Assembly (NCBI GenBank): GCA_004124385.1
Contig: SCKN01000007.1
Coordinates: 1-64,000, forward strand
DNA from: Fidelibacterota bacterium
GTDB taxonomy: Bacteria; Fidelibacterota; Marinisomatia; Marinisomatales; TCS55
DNA: 64,000 nt
Direction of reading: 5' to 3'
Positions 38,383 through 47,740 of this stretch are shown here, piece by piece (the first letter of the stretch is position 1; each line of letters begins with the position of its first letter). Below the pieces are notes generated by a model. It ran no database searches. It was not told the origin of the DNA and saw only the letters and a program-made list of their open reading frames with translations. The position numbers were made by a program, and so were the translations under genes.

Positions 38383-39197
38383 AAATATTTAGACCATTTA
38401 TACTTTATATTTTTCTGATAGTCTCTGGTTATTCAAATTCAAATTCCTGGGTTGAAACTTTACCAAAGCCATGGACCTTAAATGAAGAACAGATATCAGA
38501 GATCCTTCCGCAATTTTATCAGCATTATCCAAATTTTCATGACCGCTTGAAAGCATTTGCCCTTTGGCAGGTGGGCAAACCCTATGAAATTTTTAAACTA
38601 GGCGAAGAAATAGAACCGGATCCTGATCCAATTATCCGTTTGGATGTGTCAGACTGTACAGTCCATGTGCTGACAAGCCTTGCGTTTATACAAGGTAAAT
38701 CCTGGAATGAAGCACGTGAAAATATGATAATGATTCATTACAAAGATCATAAGCCCTCGTATAAAACTCGCTGGCATTATACTTCTGATCGTATTCAGGA
38801 AAACCCTTATACAGCAAATATAACAAATCAACTAGTAGAAGCAGATCAGCTGGAAACTGTTGAAATAACATTAAACCATCAGGCAGACGGAAGTGAATTC
38901 CTAAACTTGGGTTGGGAGAAAAAAACAACGGTAAACTATATCCCAAATGAACATATTAACTATAAATTACTTAAAACATTGTCTGAAGTTTGTGGAGTAG
39001 CATTTGTGAAAAAAGCATGGTTTAAAATGGGATTGATTATCGCCCATGAAGGTATGCTCATTGATCAGAAAAATATCATACATGCATCAGCGGAATATGG
39101 TAAAACGGTGAATGTAAATTTTATGGAATACTATTTCAGGCAGGATGGACCACTGTTTGATGGTATCATGATTTATTCATTTAATCCAATTTATTAA
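38376..39197 (+). CDS. DUF1460 N-acetylmuramoyl-L-alanine amidase-like protein
   Basis: A 273-residue exported protein, start GTG at 38376 overlapping the previous stop. It has an N-terminal hydrophobic signal (FILYIFLIVSGYSNS). The family features are FALWQVGKPYE, the nucleophile region RLDVSDCTVHVLTSLAF, and the late His in DQKNIIHASAEYGKTVNVNF. DUF1460 proteins are NlpC/P60-type cysteine hydrolases that cut the MurNAc to L-Ala link or stem peptides. The coupling to the GH3/beta-lactamase gene supports a role in muropeptide breakdown in the periplasm. Confidence 0.85.
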   Translation: MVKIFRPFILYIFLIVSGYSNSNSWVETLPKPWTLNEEQISEILPQFYQHYPNFHDRLKAFALWQVGKPYEIFKLGEEIEPDPDPIIRLDVSDCTVHVLTSLAFIQGKSWNEARENMIMIHYKDHKPSYKTRWHYTSDRIQENPYTANITNQLVEADQLETVEITLNHQADGSEFLNLGWEKKTTVNYIPNEHINYKLLKTLSEVCGVAFVKKAWFKMGLIIAHEGMLIDQKNIIHASAEYGKTVNVNFMEYYFRQDGPLFDGIMIYSFNPIY

Positions 39198-39220
39198 TAA
39201 CCAAATACCCTTTTAAAAAT

Positions 39221-39823
39221 ATGACTTTTCTAATAAACCCTTACACTCAAGAGAATCATGATATTGTTTATGATATATGCGTTAAGACTGCTGATAATGG
39301 GGATGATGCATCACATCTTCATGAGGATCCGAAACTAATCGGACATTGTTTTGCTGGACCTTATATAAACCTTGAACCTGATTCTGCTTTTATATTGAAT
39401 GATGATAACGGTCCTTGCGGCTATATCATTGGCGCATTGGATTCAGCATCATTTTATAAAAAAATGAGAGGTGTGTGGTTGCCAGATATCCGGAAAAATT
39501 ATGAAGATCCAACTTCAGATCCAGATACATGGAATAAAGATGAAGAAATGATCCATTTAATTTTTCATCCGGAAGAGCCTGTTCTATTTCCTGCATACCC
39601 ATCCCATTTGCATATTGATCTATTACCCAAGGCGCAGGGTCAAGGCCAAGGTAAACAAATGATGGATCATTTCTTAAAATATTTAAAGAAAAAAGCATCG
39701 AAAGGTGTTCATCTGGGATTAAGTGTACATAATGATCGAGCTTTTCGTTTTTATAAAAAATACGGCATGGTTGAATTGAAACGAAATTTTGATTCAATTA
39801 TAATGGGTTTGTCATTTGAATAA
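39221..39823 (+). CDS. GNAT N-acetyltransferase, similar to the C-terminal domain of O-GlcNAcase
   Basis: A 200-residue cytoplasmic protein with the acetyl-CoA-binding motif HLHIDLLPKAQGQGQGKQMMDHFL and the C-terminal GLSVHNDRAFRFYKKYGMVE. The YPSHLHIDLLP stretch and the long acidic central loop resemble bacterial relatives of the histone-acetyltransferase-like domain found at the C-terminus of animal O-GlcNAcase. The acceptor is unknown; amino sugars are a reasonable guess given the neighbours. It is 23 bp after DUF1460, and the following gene begins within it. Confidence 0.82.
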   Translation: MTFLINPYTQENHDIVYDICVKTADNGDDASHLHEDPKLIGHCFAGPYINLEPDSAFILNDDNGPCGYIIGALDSASFYKKMRGVWLPDIRKNYEDPTSDPDTWNKDEEMIHLIFHPEEPVLFPAYPSHLHIDLLPKAQGQGQGKQMMDHFLKYLKKKASKGVHLGLSVHNDRAFRFYKKYGMVELKRNFDSIIMGLSFE

Positions 39824-41225
39824 AAATATTCAAAAAATACTTTCTTTTTTTAAATCCAATAAGGTTTTTTCTGTTTTTTCTTTTTCTATTGTAGCATTTC
39901 ATTTAATTGCACAAAAATCTATTCAGATTATCAATGCAATTACCTTTGAATCGGAAGATTTATTTTCTGTCAATATTCAGTGGCTAAAAGTCCTACTAGA
40001 ACCAATAGTAGGTTTTCCATTATTTTATTTACGAGCAAGTCAGCCCATTGAAGAATATATTACTTTATGGGTATGGATATTTATGGTACTGGGTATAGTT
40101 TTTATAATTAAACAGCGTTTTCATTTTATAAAATTATGGCTTTTTTCAATCCCAACTGTTGTTGGGTTAGCATATTTTATTTTAGTATGGATGATCTTTT
40201 GGCCTTTACCTTCTAATACGATTGTTAATGAGACTGATAATGCTATTTTATTTAATACACATGCCCATTCGCATTTCAGTCATGATGGGCTTATTACTCC
40301 CGCGGAACAAATGGCATGGCATGACCGAAATGGTTTTGATGCATTATTCTTAACGGAACACAATCATAATTCAAAAACACTGGAATTAGTTCAACTCCAA
40401 CAGCGAGGGGAAATTCCTCATCACCCCCATATTATGTCAGCTATTGAATTTTCCGGGAGCAACCACATGGTTTTGCTGGGTTTGACCGATTCACTTATTA
40501 CGTTTGGAAAAAAGGATGCACCTATTATTAAGGAAACCCACCGGCAGGGCGGTTTGATTGGGTTAGCTCATTGGTTTGACGGCAGACATAATTCTTTAGA
40601 ACATTATGTTAATTTGGGTGTAGACGGGTTTGAAATCGCCAATCAAAATCAGATCGCGTATCCTATGGAAACTCACGAAAAGATTGTCAAAATGTGTGCT
40701 GATAATCAATTGTTTATTATAGGTGGTGCAGATTATCACGGCTACGGGCCTGCATGCAACACATGGAATGCGATGTCTATAACTGGGTGGAATGAGTTAG
40801 ACCATTCTTCAAGAACTGCAAAAATAATGACTGGGTTAAGTGCTGGGAAAAATCAAGTGTTGTACTATTCTGATAGGAGAATATATGGAACTGGAAATCT
40901 TTGGTTGAGTCCACTCAATAATATTGTGGATTATTTTAGAAGTTTGAATGGATTCCAGGTTTTGTCATGGGTTGTCTGGTGTCTGTTGTTTGTTGTATTT
41001 AAAGTTAAATACAGTTCAAAATGTTTTTATCTAATTCCGTTTGTTTCAGGAATTGCGATTTTAGTGCAGGGGCGCGTTCTGCTTGAGAAATCTATAAATG
41101 TTATTCAGTACAATGATATTTTGCTTGAATTTGGAAATCTGTTTACACTACACGGAATGGGTTTAATTGGCAGCGGAATAGTGATTTATTTGATTTTGAA
41201 ACGGTTTCCTAAATTAATAAACTGA
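39816..41225 (+). CDS. Membrane-anchored PHP-domain phosphoesterase-like protein
   Basis: A 469-residue protein read from a TTG at 39816 that overlaps the GNAT stop; the next Met is about 90 residues in. Hydrophobic segments lie near residues 15-35, 50-65, 85-100 and 110-130, and again in the last 110 residues. The soluble middle part has PHP metal motifs: FNTHAHSHFSHDG, FLTEHNH, HWFDGRH and GGADYHGYGP. PHP domains are metal-dependent phosphoesterases. Substrate and side of the membrane are unknown. It may be cotranscribed with the amino-sugar genes upstream. Confidence 0.78.
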   Translation: MNKNIQKILSFFKSNKVFSVFSFSIVAFHLIAQKSIQIINAITFESEDLFSVNIQWLKVLLEPIVGFPLFYLRASQPIEEYITLWVWIFMVLGIVFIIKQRFHFIKLWLFSIPTVVGLAYFILVWMIFWPLPSNTIVNETDNAILFNTHAHSHFSHDGLITPAEQMAWHDRNGFDALFLTEHNHNSKTLELVQLQQRGEIPHHPHIMSAIEFSGSNHMVLLGLTDSLITFGKKDAPIIKETHRQGGLIGLAHWFDGRHNSLEHYVNLGVDGFEIANQNQIAYPMETHEKIVKMCADNQLFIIGGADYHGYGPACNTWNAMSITGWNELDHSSRTAKIMTGLSAGKNQVLYYSDRRIYGTGNLWLSPLNNIVDYFRSLNGFQVLSWVVWCLLFVVFKVKYSSKCFYLIPFVSGIAILVQGRVLLEKSINVIQYNDILLEFGNLFTLHGMGLIGSGIVIYLILKRFPKLIN

Positions 41226-41515
41226 TTTAATCTCCCTGAAATAGCAACGACCTTATTTACAAATGTAGAGACAAAATAAGTTGGTGAATCAATCCCCGGT
41301 ATTTGTTTCCATTCTTGGCTTTCATTGGGTTTGAAAAATAATCCGGAATCTGTTCCCGCAAAAATATTACCATTACTTGCTATTGCAACCGAGTAAACTT
41401 TTTGTCCTTCCAACACAAACGTTCGTTGTTCCTGAAGGAATGATGGTATAATTATTGTTTCACTAGCAGAAAGGTTAATTGTATATATTGTAAGTAATAT
41501 TATCAGTTTAGTCAT
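41186..41515 (-). CDS. Small exported protein, probably truncated beta-propeller fragment
   Basis: A 109-residue frame with a signal peptide (MTKLIILLTIYTINLSAS). Next comes one propeller-like blade (SVAIASNGNIFAGTDSGLFFKP, then a Trp motif EWKQIPGI). Full-length relatives of this blade type usually have many repeats, so only the start of such a gene may remain here. The 3' end overlaps the convergent PHP gene by 40 bp, meaning the last 13 codons are antisense to it. It could instead be a genuine short protein. Confidence 0.4.
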   Translation of the reverse strand: MTKLIILLTIYTINLSASETIIIPSFLQEQRTFVLEGQKVYSVAIASNGNIFAGTDSGLFFKPNESQEWKQIPGIDSPTYFVSTFVNKVVAISGRLNQFINLGNRFKIK

Positions 41516-41642
41516 TTATTAGACCTTTATTTCTATTAAATCCGCTTTGGATTATATTAAAAATGTAATTGTTCGTGTATAAGAAATCTATCTATTTTAT
41601 TTAGATAGGAGTTAGTTAAAAAAACAACAACAGGACATAAAA

Positions 41643-44231
41643 ATGGTAATAATACAGAAATCATCATTTAATAAAGTAATTTTTCTTCTTATTTTTATTA
41701 CTACACAGATTTTCAGTCAAGAAATTTCAGGTACTGTAAATGATAGTCAGGGAAACCCTCTAATTGGTGCAAATGTAATAATTGAAGGAACCAATAATGG
41801 AGCGGCAGCAGATTTGAATGGATTTTTTACTATTGAATTTATACCGTTAGACGATTTTACAATTAGTGTAAGCTATATTGGATTTAAAACAATTAAAGTT
41901 ACATATTCAAAAAATGATCCAATTACTAATCTCCAATTCACATTAATTCAGGGAAAACTTTTTGGAATGGAAGTAATCGTTTTAGCAAGGAAAAGAGAAG
42001 AAACTATTAAAGAAGTCCCCATTTCAATGGTCTCCATTGGGAAAGAAACAATTGAAGATATGGGTGCTACATCCATAGAAGATTTAACAGCTATTGTTCC
42101 TAATGTATTCGCTTATGATGATCAAACCGCGACGGGATTTAATATCAGAGGCATTACAGGAGGAGCACGGAATCCCGGAATGGCAACAGCCGAAGGTGTT
42201 TATTTAGACGGTGTAATAATGGGTCGTCCAAATTTTATTTCTTCAGATATTGTAGACCTTCAAAGTGTAGAATTTCTTCGTGGCCCCCAAGGAACATTGT
42301 TTGGTCGAAATACAGTATCCGGAGCTATCAATATGATTACAGTAAAACCATCCCCGGTTAATAGTAGTGCTTTTTTAATTGAAAAAGGTGATTTCGGTTA
42401 TTTAAAAATGAAAGGATCAGTAAACTATCGTATAACAGATAAAATTTACGGAAGATTTTCAGGTTACTCATTCGATCATGATGGCTATTTAACTAATACA
42501 TTTGATAATAGTCGTGAAAAATATAAAAATAACTTAGGAGGGAGATTTGCAATTCGTTCTGTTTCAACTCCGAAATTAACATTAGATATTAGTTATGATT
42601 TTCTTCAAGAAGATCTTAAAGATGTTGGAGGACATGTTTCAGATTGGAGGATTTCCAGTAATTCTAGTACATATGATGGTAAACAGCTGGATTCAATCAT
42701 GATAGCCATGGATTCTATAATCATAAATGATGATGGAATTTATTCATTCAATTTTGATTCAACAGGCTACACTAAAAGAGATTTATGGGGGGTGACTCTC
42801 AATGCAAATTATAAATTAAATGAAAATCTAAATTTAATTTCCGTTTTTTCTTATCGGTCATCATTAGTTGTATGGTCAAATGATGAAGATCATACTGCAT
42901 TGGATATAATGACTGGTAAGTGGGATAATCTTGGCGAACAATCCACATTTGAAATGCGATTGGTATCTGATCCCAATTCTCAACTTTCATGGTTAACAGG
43001 AGTATTCTATTATAATTTATATGAAAGACTGTTAGCGCCGGTTTATCCGAAACCATTATTTTTTCACTTAGTGACTGGTTATCCAATAATATTTTTTGAG
43101 AATTTTTATGGGGATGCAACAGTTATTCCCGAAGGAAAAGGGAATACTGTTAGTGTTGGAGCGTTTGTTTCAGTTGATTATACTGTTTCAGAAAAATTAA
43201 CGTTGACAGCTGGCGCCCGATATTCTTTAGATAGAAAACACTTCAAATATAGACAAGATGGACTTTCGCTTTTTAATGAAATTCTATATGCAAATGTACC
43301 TTCAGATTCAAATGGAAATCTTATCGATGGCTACTTTGACAGCACAAAAACATGGAGCGCTTTTACACCTTCTTTCAATATAAAATATTCCATCACACCT
43401 TCAATTAATCTTTTTGGAACGATTTCCAAAGGATACAAAAGTGGTGGTTTTAATACAGACTATGTTTCCAGTTATGAATCAGTTGCAACGCCCTTTAAAC
43501 CGGAATATATAACGAATTATGAATTGGGAATCAAAGGGGGTAATCAATCAAATACTCTTTTTATAAATGGTGCTTTATTCCGCATGGAATACATAGATAT
43601 GCAAGTGAGTCAGTTCCAGGATTTATTTGAAGGTTATTCAATTAGTAATGCTGGTAAAGCAACTATTACTGGATTAGAATTGGACTTTTCGTTACGGTTA
43701 TTCAATAATTCATTAACATTAATTGGCGGTTTTGGTAGGAATGAAGCCATTTTTAATGAATTTCATGATGGTTACTTTAATGGTTATTGGAATGAAGGCG
43801 AAGAATATACTGATGCAAATGGGAATGGAGAATACGATGATGATGAAGAATTTATCGATATGGACAACGATTATTCAGGTGAGCATATAAGTACGTTTCC
43901 AAAGCAATCCTGGAGTTTAATGGCGGATTTTCGGATGCCTATTAATAGTAAAATGATGTTTGTCACACAACTTCGCAGTGATTATATAGATGAAAAATTA
44001 TCACAACTTTCTACAGATAAAGATGCAAATTTATTAAGAGATGATGCCCGCACATTGGTTAATGGACATTTCGGTATTGAAACAGAATCATGGGGTGTTT
44101 TTGCGTGGGGTGAAAATCTTATGGATACAGAATATATTATTAAACAGGGTGTGAATGGATATCTTGGTTTTATTGAACAATTATGGGGACAACCTCGATT
44201 ATTAGGTATTCGAACAACATTTAAATTTTAA
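41643..44231 (+). CDS. TonB-dependent receptor with carboxypeptidase-regulatory N-terminal domain
   Basis: An 862-residue outer-membrane receptor. The order is signal peptide (residues 1-27), CarboxypepD_reg-like domain (ISGTVNDSQGNPLIGANVIIEGT), plug with TonB-box-like REETIKEVPISMVSIG, NIRGITGG and FLRGPQGTLFGRNTVSGAINMI, and then a barrel ending in RLLGIRTTFKF. An acidic loop at about 720-745 (DANGNGEYDDDEEFIDMDND) resembles calcium loops. It imports an unknown ligand by TonB energy. The damaged symporter and GH84 genes follow, so an amino-sugar or glycan fragment is plausible. Confidence 0.9.
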   Translation: MVIIQKSSFNKVIFLLIFITTQIFSQEISGTVNDSQGNPLIGANVIIEGTNNGAAADLNGFFTIEFIPLDDFTISVSYIGFKTIKVTYSKNDPITNLQFTLIQGKLFGMEVIVLARKREETIKEVPISMVSIGKETIEDMGATSIEDLTAIVPNVFAYDDQTATGFNIRGITGGARNPGMATAEGVYLDGVIMGRPNFISSDIVDLQSVEFLRGPQGTLFGRNTVSGAINMITVKPSPVNSSAFLIEKGDFGYLKMKGSVNYRITDKIYGRFSGYSFDHDGYLTNTFDNSREKYKNNLGGRFAIRSVSTPKLTLDISYDFLQEDLKDVGGHVSDWRISSNSSTYDGKQLDSIMIAMDSIIINDDGIYSFNFDSTGYTKRDLWGVTLNANYKLNENLNLISVFSYRSSLVVWSNDEDHTALDIMTGKWDNLGEQSTFEMRLVSDPNSQLSWLTGVFYYNLYERLLAPVYPKPLFFHLVTGYPIIFFENFYGDATVIPEGKGNTVSVGAFVSVDYTVSEKLTLTAGARYSLDRKHFKYRQDGLSLFNEILYANVPSDSNGNLIDGYFDSTKTWSAFTPSFNIKYSITPSINLFGTISKGYKSGGFNTDYVSSYESVATPFKPEYITNYELGIKGGNQSNTLFINGALFRMEYIDMQVSQFQDLFEGYSISNAGKATITGLELDFSLRLFNNSLTLIGGFGRNEAIFNEFHDGYFNGYWNEGEEYTDANGNGEYDDDEEFIDMDNDYSGEHISTFPKQSWSLMADFRMPINSKMMFVTQLRSDYIDEKLSQLSTDKDANLLRDDARTLVNGHFGIETESWGVFAWGENLMDTEYIIKQGVNGYLGFIEQLWGQPRLLGIRTTFKF

Positions 44232-44273
44232 TTATTAATTTAATAAATAAATAGAAGAATAGAAGGAAACGTC

Positions 44274-46049
44274 ATGTGGTTTTAGGGGGGAGTAGATTAT
44301 TTTATCATTATTTTTTATCTTATAGGCACAGTCCTATTTGGGATATATATCGGTCCTAAAATGTAATCCGGGGATGATTATTTTTTAGCAGGCCGATCAT
44401 TGCCATGGTGGGCAATTGGCATGTCGTTGGTTGTTACAGATATTAGAGCCGTGGATATGGTGGGTATCGCCGGCGCAGCTTATTTATACGGCATTGTTCT
44501 TGGGAATTATGATTGGCTGGGAAGTGTCCCTGTCATGATTATCGGTGCATTTTTATTTATTCCCATGTTTTGGAGATCGAAAGTCAGTACAATACCTGAA
44601 TGGCTGGGAGCGCGTTATAATCAAAGCGTTAGAACCATTTCTGCCGTGATTTGGGGAGTTGTAACAGCTTTTGGATTAGGTGTCACATTGTATGCTACAG
44701 CTCTCATGTTTAATCTATTATTGGACTTAAATCCAAAAGTGGTCGTTGTTTCTGAATCTCAAATTGTTCGAGAAAAAGTGGTTGCAGCAACAGATGCAGG
44801 TAAAACGCACGATTTCATTTTTCTAAAAGATTATGATCTGATTCAACAGGTGGTTGAAGATAAAGATCCAAATTTAGTATTAATCCATACAGAAAAAGTT
44901 GGAAACACTGAGATGGAAAATTTAATGTATTCTTTTAGTGAAAATGAAATTAATGCTGAATGGGGAAAATCTATGATGGACCGAGCTCGAGCACCCACAT
45001 GGTCACTCATGTATTCCATAATTATTATGAGTGTATTGATTGGTGTTTATACACTTTTCGGTGGATTGAAGGCTGTAGTTTACACGGATGTTCTTCAATG
45101 TATTGTTATGTTGAGCGGGTCGTTGTTTGTCTTATTTTTTGGAATTTATAAAATGGGAGGAGTTAGTGAATTTATATCAATTATTCAATCATTAGGTCCC
45201 AGAGCTCAAGACCATTTTGAACTCATTTTATCTGTAGATACAGCCACGCCTCATCCGTGGTCAGGTATTTTTCTTGGTCTTGGTTTGGTTCTTGCGAATG
45301 CATATTGGTTTGGAAATCAGAATATGGTCCAACGAACTTTGGGTGCAAAATCAGAAGCAGATGCAAAAGCATCATATATATTTGTTTCTTTTTTGAAAAT
45401 TCTCATTCCTTTTGCCATGGTTATTCCCGGAATAATAGCTTTAGCGCATAATCCTAACATTACCGATGCGGATAAAGCTATGGCGACATTGGTAAAAGAT
45501 ATTTTACCCACTGGGTTATTAAGTATCTTCTTTGCCGCATTTTTGGCGGGGCTTATGTCATCTGTCGATTCAGCTCTTAATTCCGGTGCAACCATTTGGA
45601 CAAAAGATGTTTACCGGAAATTTGTAAAGCCAGATGCATCTCCGGAACATTTATTGGTTGTTGGAAGATGGATTACTGGAGCCATGTTGGCGATTGCCAT
45701 TTTCTTTGCTCAATATGCAACTCGCTTTGAAAGTATTTACGATTTAAGCCAAACCATTTTATCTTTATTTCAAAGTCCCAGTTTAGCCATCATTGTTTTA
45801 GGTATGCTTTGGAAACGGGCGACGGGAAAAGCTGCACTAATTTCATTAATTTCAGGTGTTATTTTTGCTGGAACGCTTATGTGGGTGAACAGTAATGCTT
45901 CTGTTCCCTTATTTCAAGTATCGGAACCCTTCTTGTATGTAGCGTGGTGGTCATTTGTTCTATCAGTTGTTATTGTTGTAGTGATAAGCTTAATGACTCC
46001 TCCCGAACCGGAATCAAAACTGAAAGGATTGGTCTACCGTTATGAATAA
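44274..46049 (+). pseudogene. Sodium:solute symporter with two in-frame stops near the N-terminus
   Basis: A ribosome site (GAAGGAAA) precedes an ATG at 44274. The frame reads MWF, TAG (44283-44285), then GGVDYFIIIFYLIGTVLFGIYIGPKM, TAA (44364-44366), then SGDDYFLAGRSLPWWAIGMSLVV and an otherwise intact symporter to 46049. Family members read K-x-M-K-S-G-D-D-Y-F, so the TAA probably replaced a Lys codon. The usual DIGAVD of this group is DIRAVD here. An internal ATG at 44403 would drop the first membrane helix. There is also a hydrophilic insertion of about 90 residues (about 44735-44990) between membrane segments. It is probably not functional. Confidence 0.78.
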
Positions 46050-46317
46050 TATTTTATTATCTGCTACAGCAATAGCAGACACAATAGCGAATCTGTTTCG
46101 TGGTATGGGTGATGTAATGCGCGGCTGGATGCTTGCCATTCCCATGAGTGTTGCAAAAGGTGTTTTTATCGTTTATTTTTTATTATTGAAATATTGGATA
46201 ATAAAACTACCGGAAAATGAAGTCACCTTATCATTAGAAGGTGGAAAAACGATTCATTTAAGACCATATGCTCTTACCTCCTTGGCAATAATTATTGTGA
46301 TTTATCTCGTTTTTTAG
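46042..46317 (+). CDS. Small membrane protein linked to the symporter
   Basis: A 91-residue protein with two hydrophobic segments (about residues 28-52 and 76-91). Between them is a short basic/polar stretch (LPENEVTLSLEGGKTIHLRPY). It overlaps the symporter by 8 bp, so it was probably translated with it. I recognise no family. A role as accessory subunit of the symporter is a guess from position. Confidence 0.6.
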   Translation: MNNILLSATAIADTIANLFRGMGDVMRGWMLAIPMSVAKGVFIVYFLLLKYWIIKLPENEVTLSLEGGKTIHLRPYALTSLAIIIVIYLVF

Positions 46318-46337
46318 ACACTCACTTTTATAATATT

Positions 46338-47626
46338 ATGAAATCAAACTTCATTTGCGGAACATTAGAGGGGTTTTATGGTCGACCATGGCGATTGGAC
46401 CAACGATTGCAGCTTTTCGAATGGATGCACGAATGGGATGGTATGAATACATACATGTATGCCCCGAAAGATGATTTATACCATCGAAGTAAGTGGAGAG
46501 AATTATATCCAGATAAAGAATTATCAGTTCTGAAAAATTTAATCCAATCGTGTCATAAGAAAGAATTGGATTTTATTTATGCCATTGCACCGGGTTTGGA
46601 TATTATGTATTACGATGAAAATGATTGGAATTTCCTTGTTAATAAAGTAAACCAACTTCGTGAAATAGGGTGTAAGCAATTTGATATTTTGTTTGATGAT
46701 ATTCCTTCAAAGTTCTCCGATAACGATCAAAATTCATTTTCATCTTTCGCACGTGCACATGCGCATATAACGAATCGACTTTTTAAACACCTATCAGGTT
46801 TATCACTATTATTTTGTCCCACAGTGTATTGCGGCCAAATGGCAGACTATGATGTTAAAGGAAACGCGTACCTCAATGAATTAGGAGAATTACTTCATGA
46901 AGAAATTGGGATATTTTGGACGGGCCCAAAAATTGTTTCTGAAGAAATCACAGTGGAATCCATTAAAGAATTACAGCAGGTAATTAAACGAAAACCCATT
47001 ATTTGGGATAATCTTCATGCTAATGATTATGATATTCGACAAATTTTTCTTGGCCCATACAGTGGTAGATCATTAGAATTAAAAATAAAGTAGCCGGTAT
47101 TTTAAGCAATCCTAATTGCCAGTTTTGGGCGAATTACAACCCATTGCGAACCTTATCCATGTACATTATTGAATCAGAATCATGGAATCCACGACAAGCT
47201 TATTTTGATTCATCTGAAGAATGGATGCAATATTTTGGGAATGATGAATTAACAGTCGATGAAATTCAATTATTGGGTGATTGTTTTTATACGCAGGGTC
47301 AAAAGGGAGAATTAGGGATAAAACTTGTGGAAAGTGTTGAGTGTTTTATGAAAAATAATCCATCCGAATGGGGTTCACATTTACAAAATTTTATAAAACT
47401 TGAGGCAAATTTGAATTCATTATGTAAGAAACTTCTGGCTGTCACAAATAGAGATTTATTGTATGACTTTTATCTGACTATATGGGAGTTAAAAGAAGAA
47501 ACGGAATATGTTTCTAAATGGGTAGAATGGAAGCAATCTGGAAAGGGAGAATTTCAATCACCGGAAATTGTTCCAAGACGGAAGGGAATACTATATGAGT
47601 TTCAAGATATAATACATTCTGATTAG
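46338..47626 (+). pseudogene. GH84 beta-N-acetylglucosaminidase with a frameshift
   Basis: A cytoplasmic (no signal peptide) GH84/O-GlcNAcase-type enzyme that releases terminal GlcNAc. It starts with the hallmark GTLEGFYGRPW (residues 8-18), and the catalytic Asp pair is D120-D121 in FDDIP. The frame breaks at a run of five A (47081-47085). With one extra A it reads LKNKVAGILSNPNCQFWANYNPLRTLSMY and continues to 47626, giving about 430 residues. The conserved SNPN segment is thus on the far side of the break. A lone homopolymer error would restore a normal gene, so this one may be intact in the organism. It follows the symporter pair by 20 bp. Confidence 0.8.
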
Positions 47627-47652
47627 ATTTAATATTTAAAGTGTAAATTGTA

Positions 47653-47671
47653 TTATAACATTTCGTTATAA
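47653..47671. promoter_or_regulatory. Inverted repeat upstream of the DEAD-box helicase
   Basis: TTATAAC-ATTTC-GTTATAA, a perfect 7-bp inverted repeat in the 114-bp gap before the helicase gene. It may be an operator or an mRNA leader hairpin. Leaders of DEAD-box helicase genes are often structured and cold-regulated in other bacteria. Nothing else in this gap is recognisable. Confidence 0.35.
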
Positions 47672-47740
47672 AATCAAATTTTAAAGGATCTCTGACTATT
47701 TTTAGAATAACAGTTGATCACAATTGGATAAAGAATTTTA

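Noticed and set aside
41581-41610. CTATCT/AGATAG hairpin before the TonB receptor as a terminator or riboswitch
   Set aside because: Only a 6-bp AT-rich stem with a 9-base loop, expected by chance in this DNA, and no recognisable riboswitch core around it.
9511-44366. Stop-codon suppression or an altered genetic code explaining all in-frame stops
   Set aside because: The interrupted genes use all three stops (TAA, TAG, TGA) at positions expected to encode different residues, and all three codons also end intact genes or are absent inside them. No consistent recoding exists.
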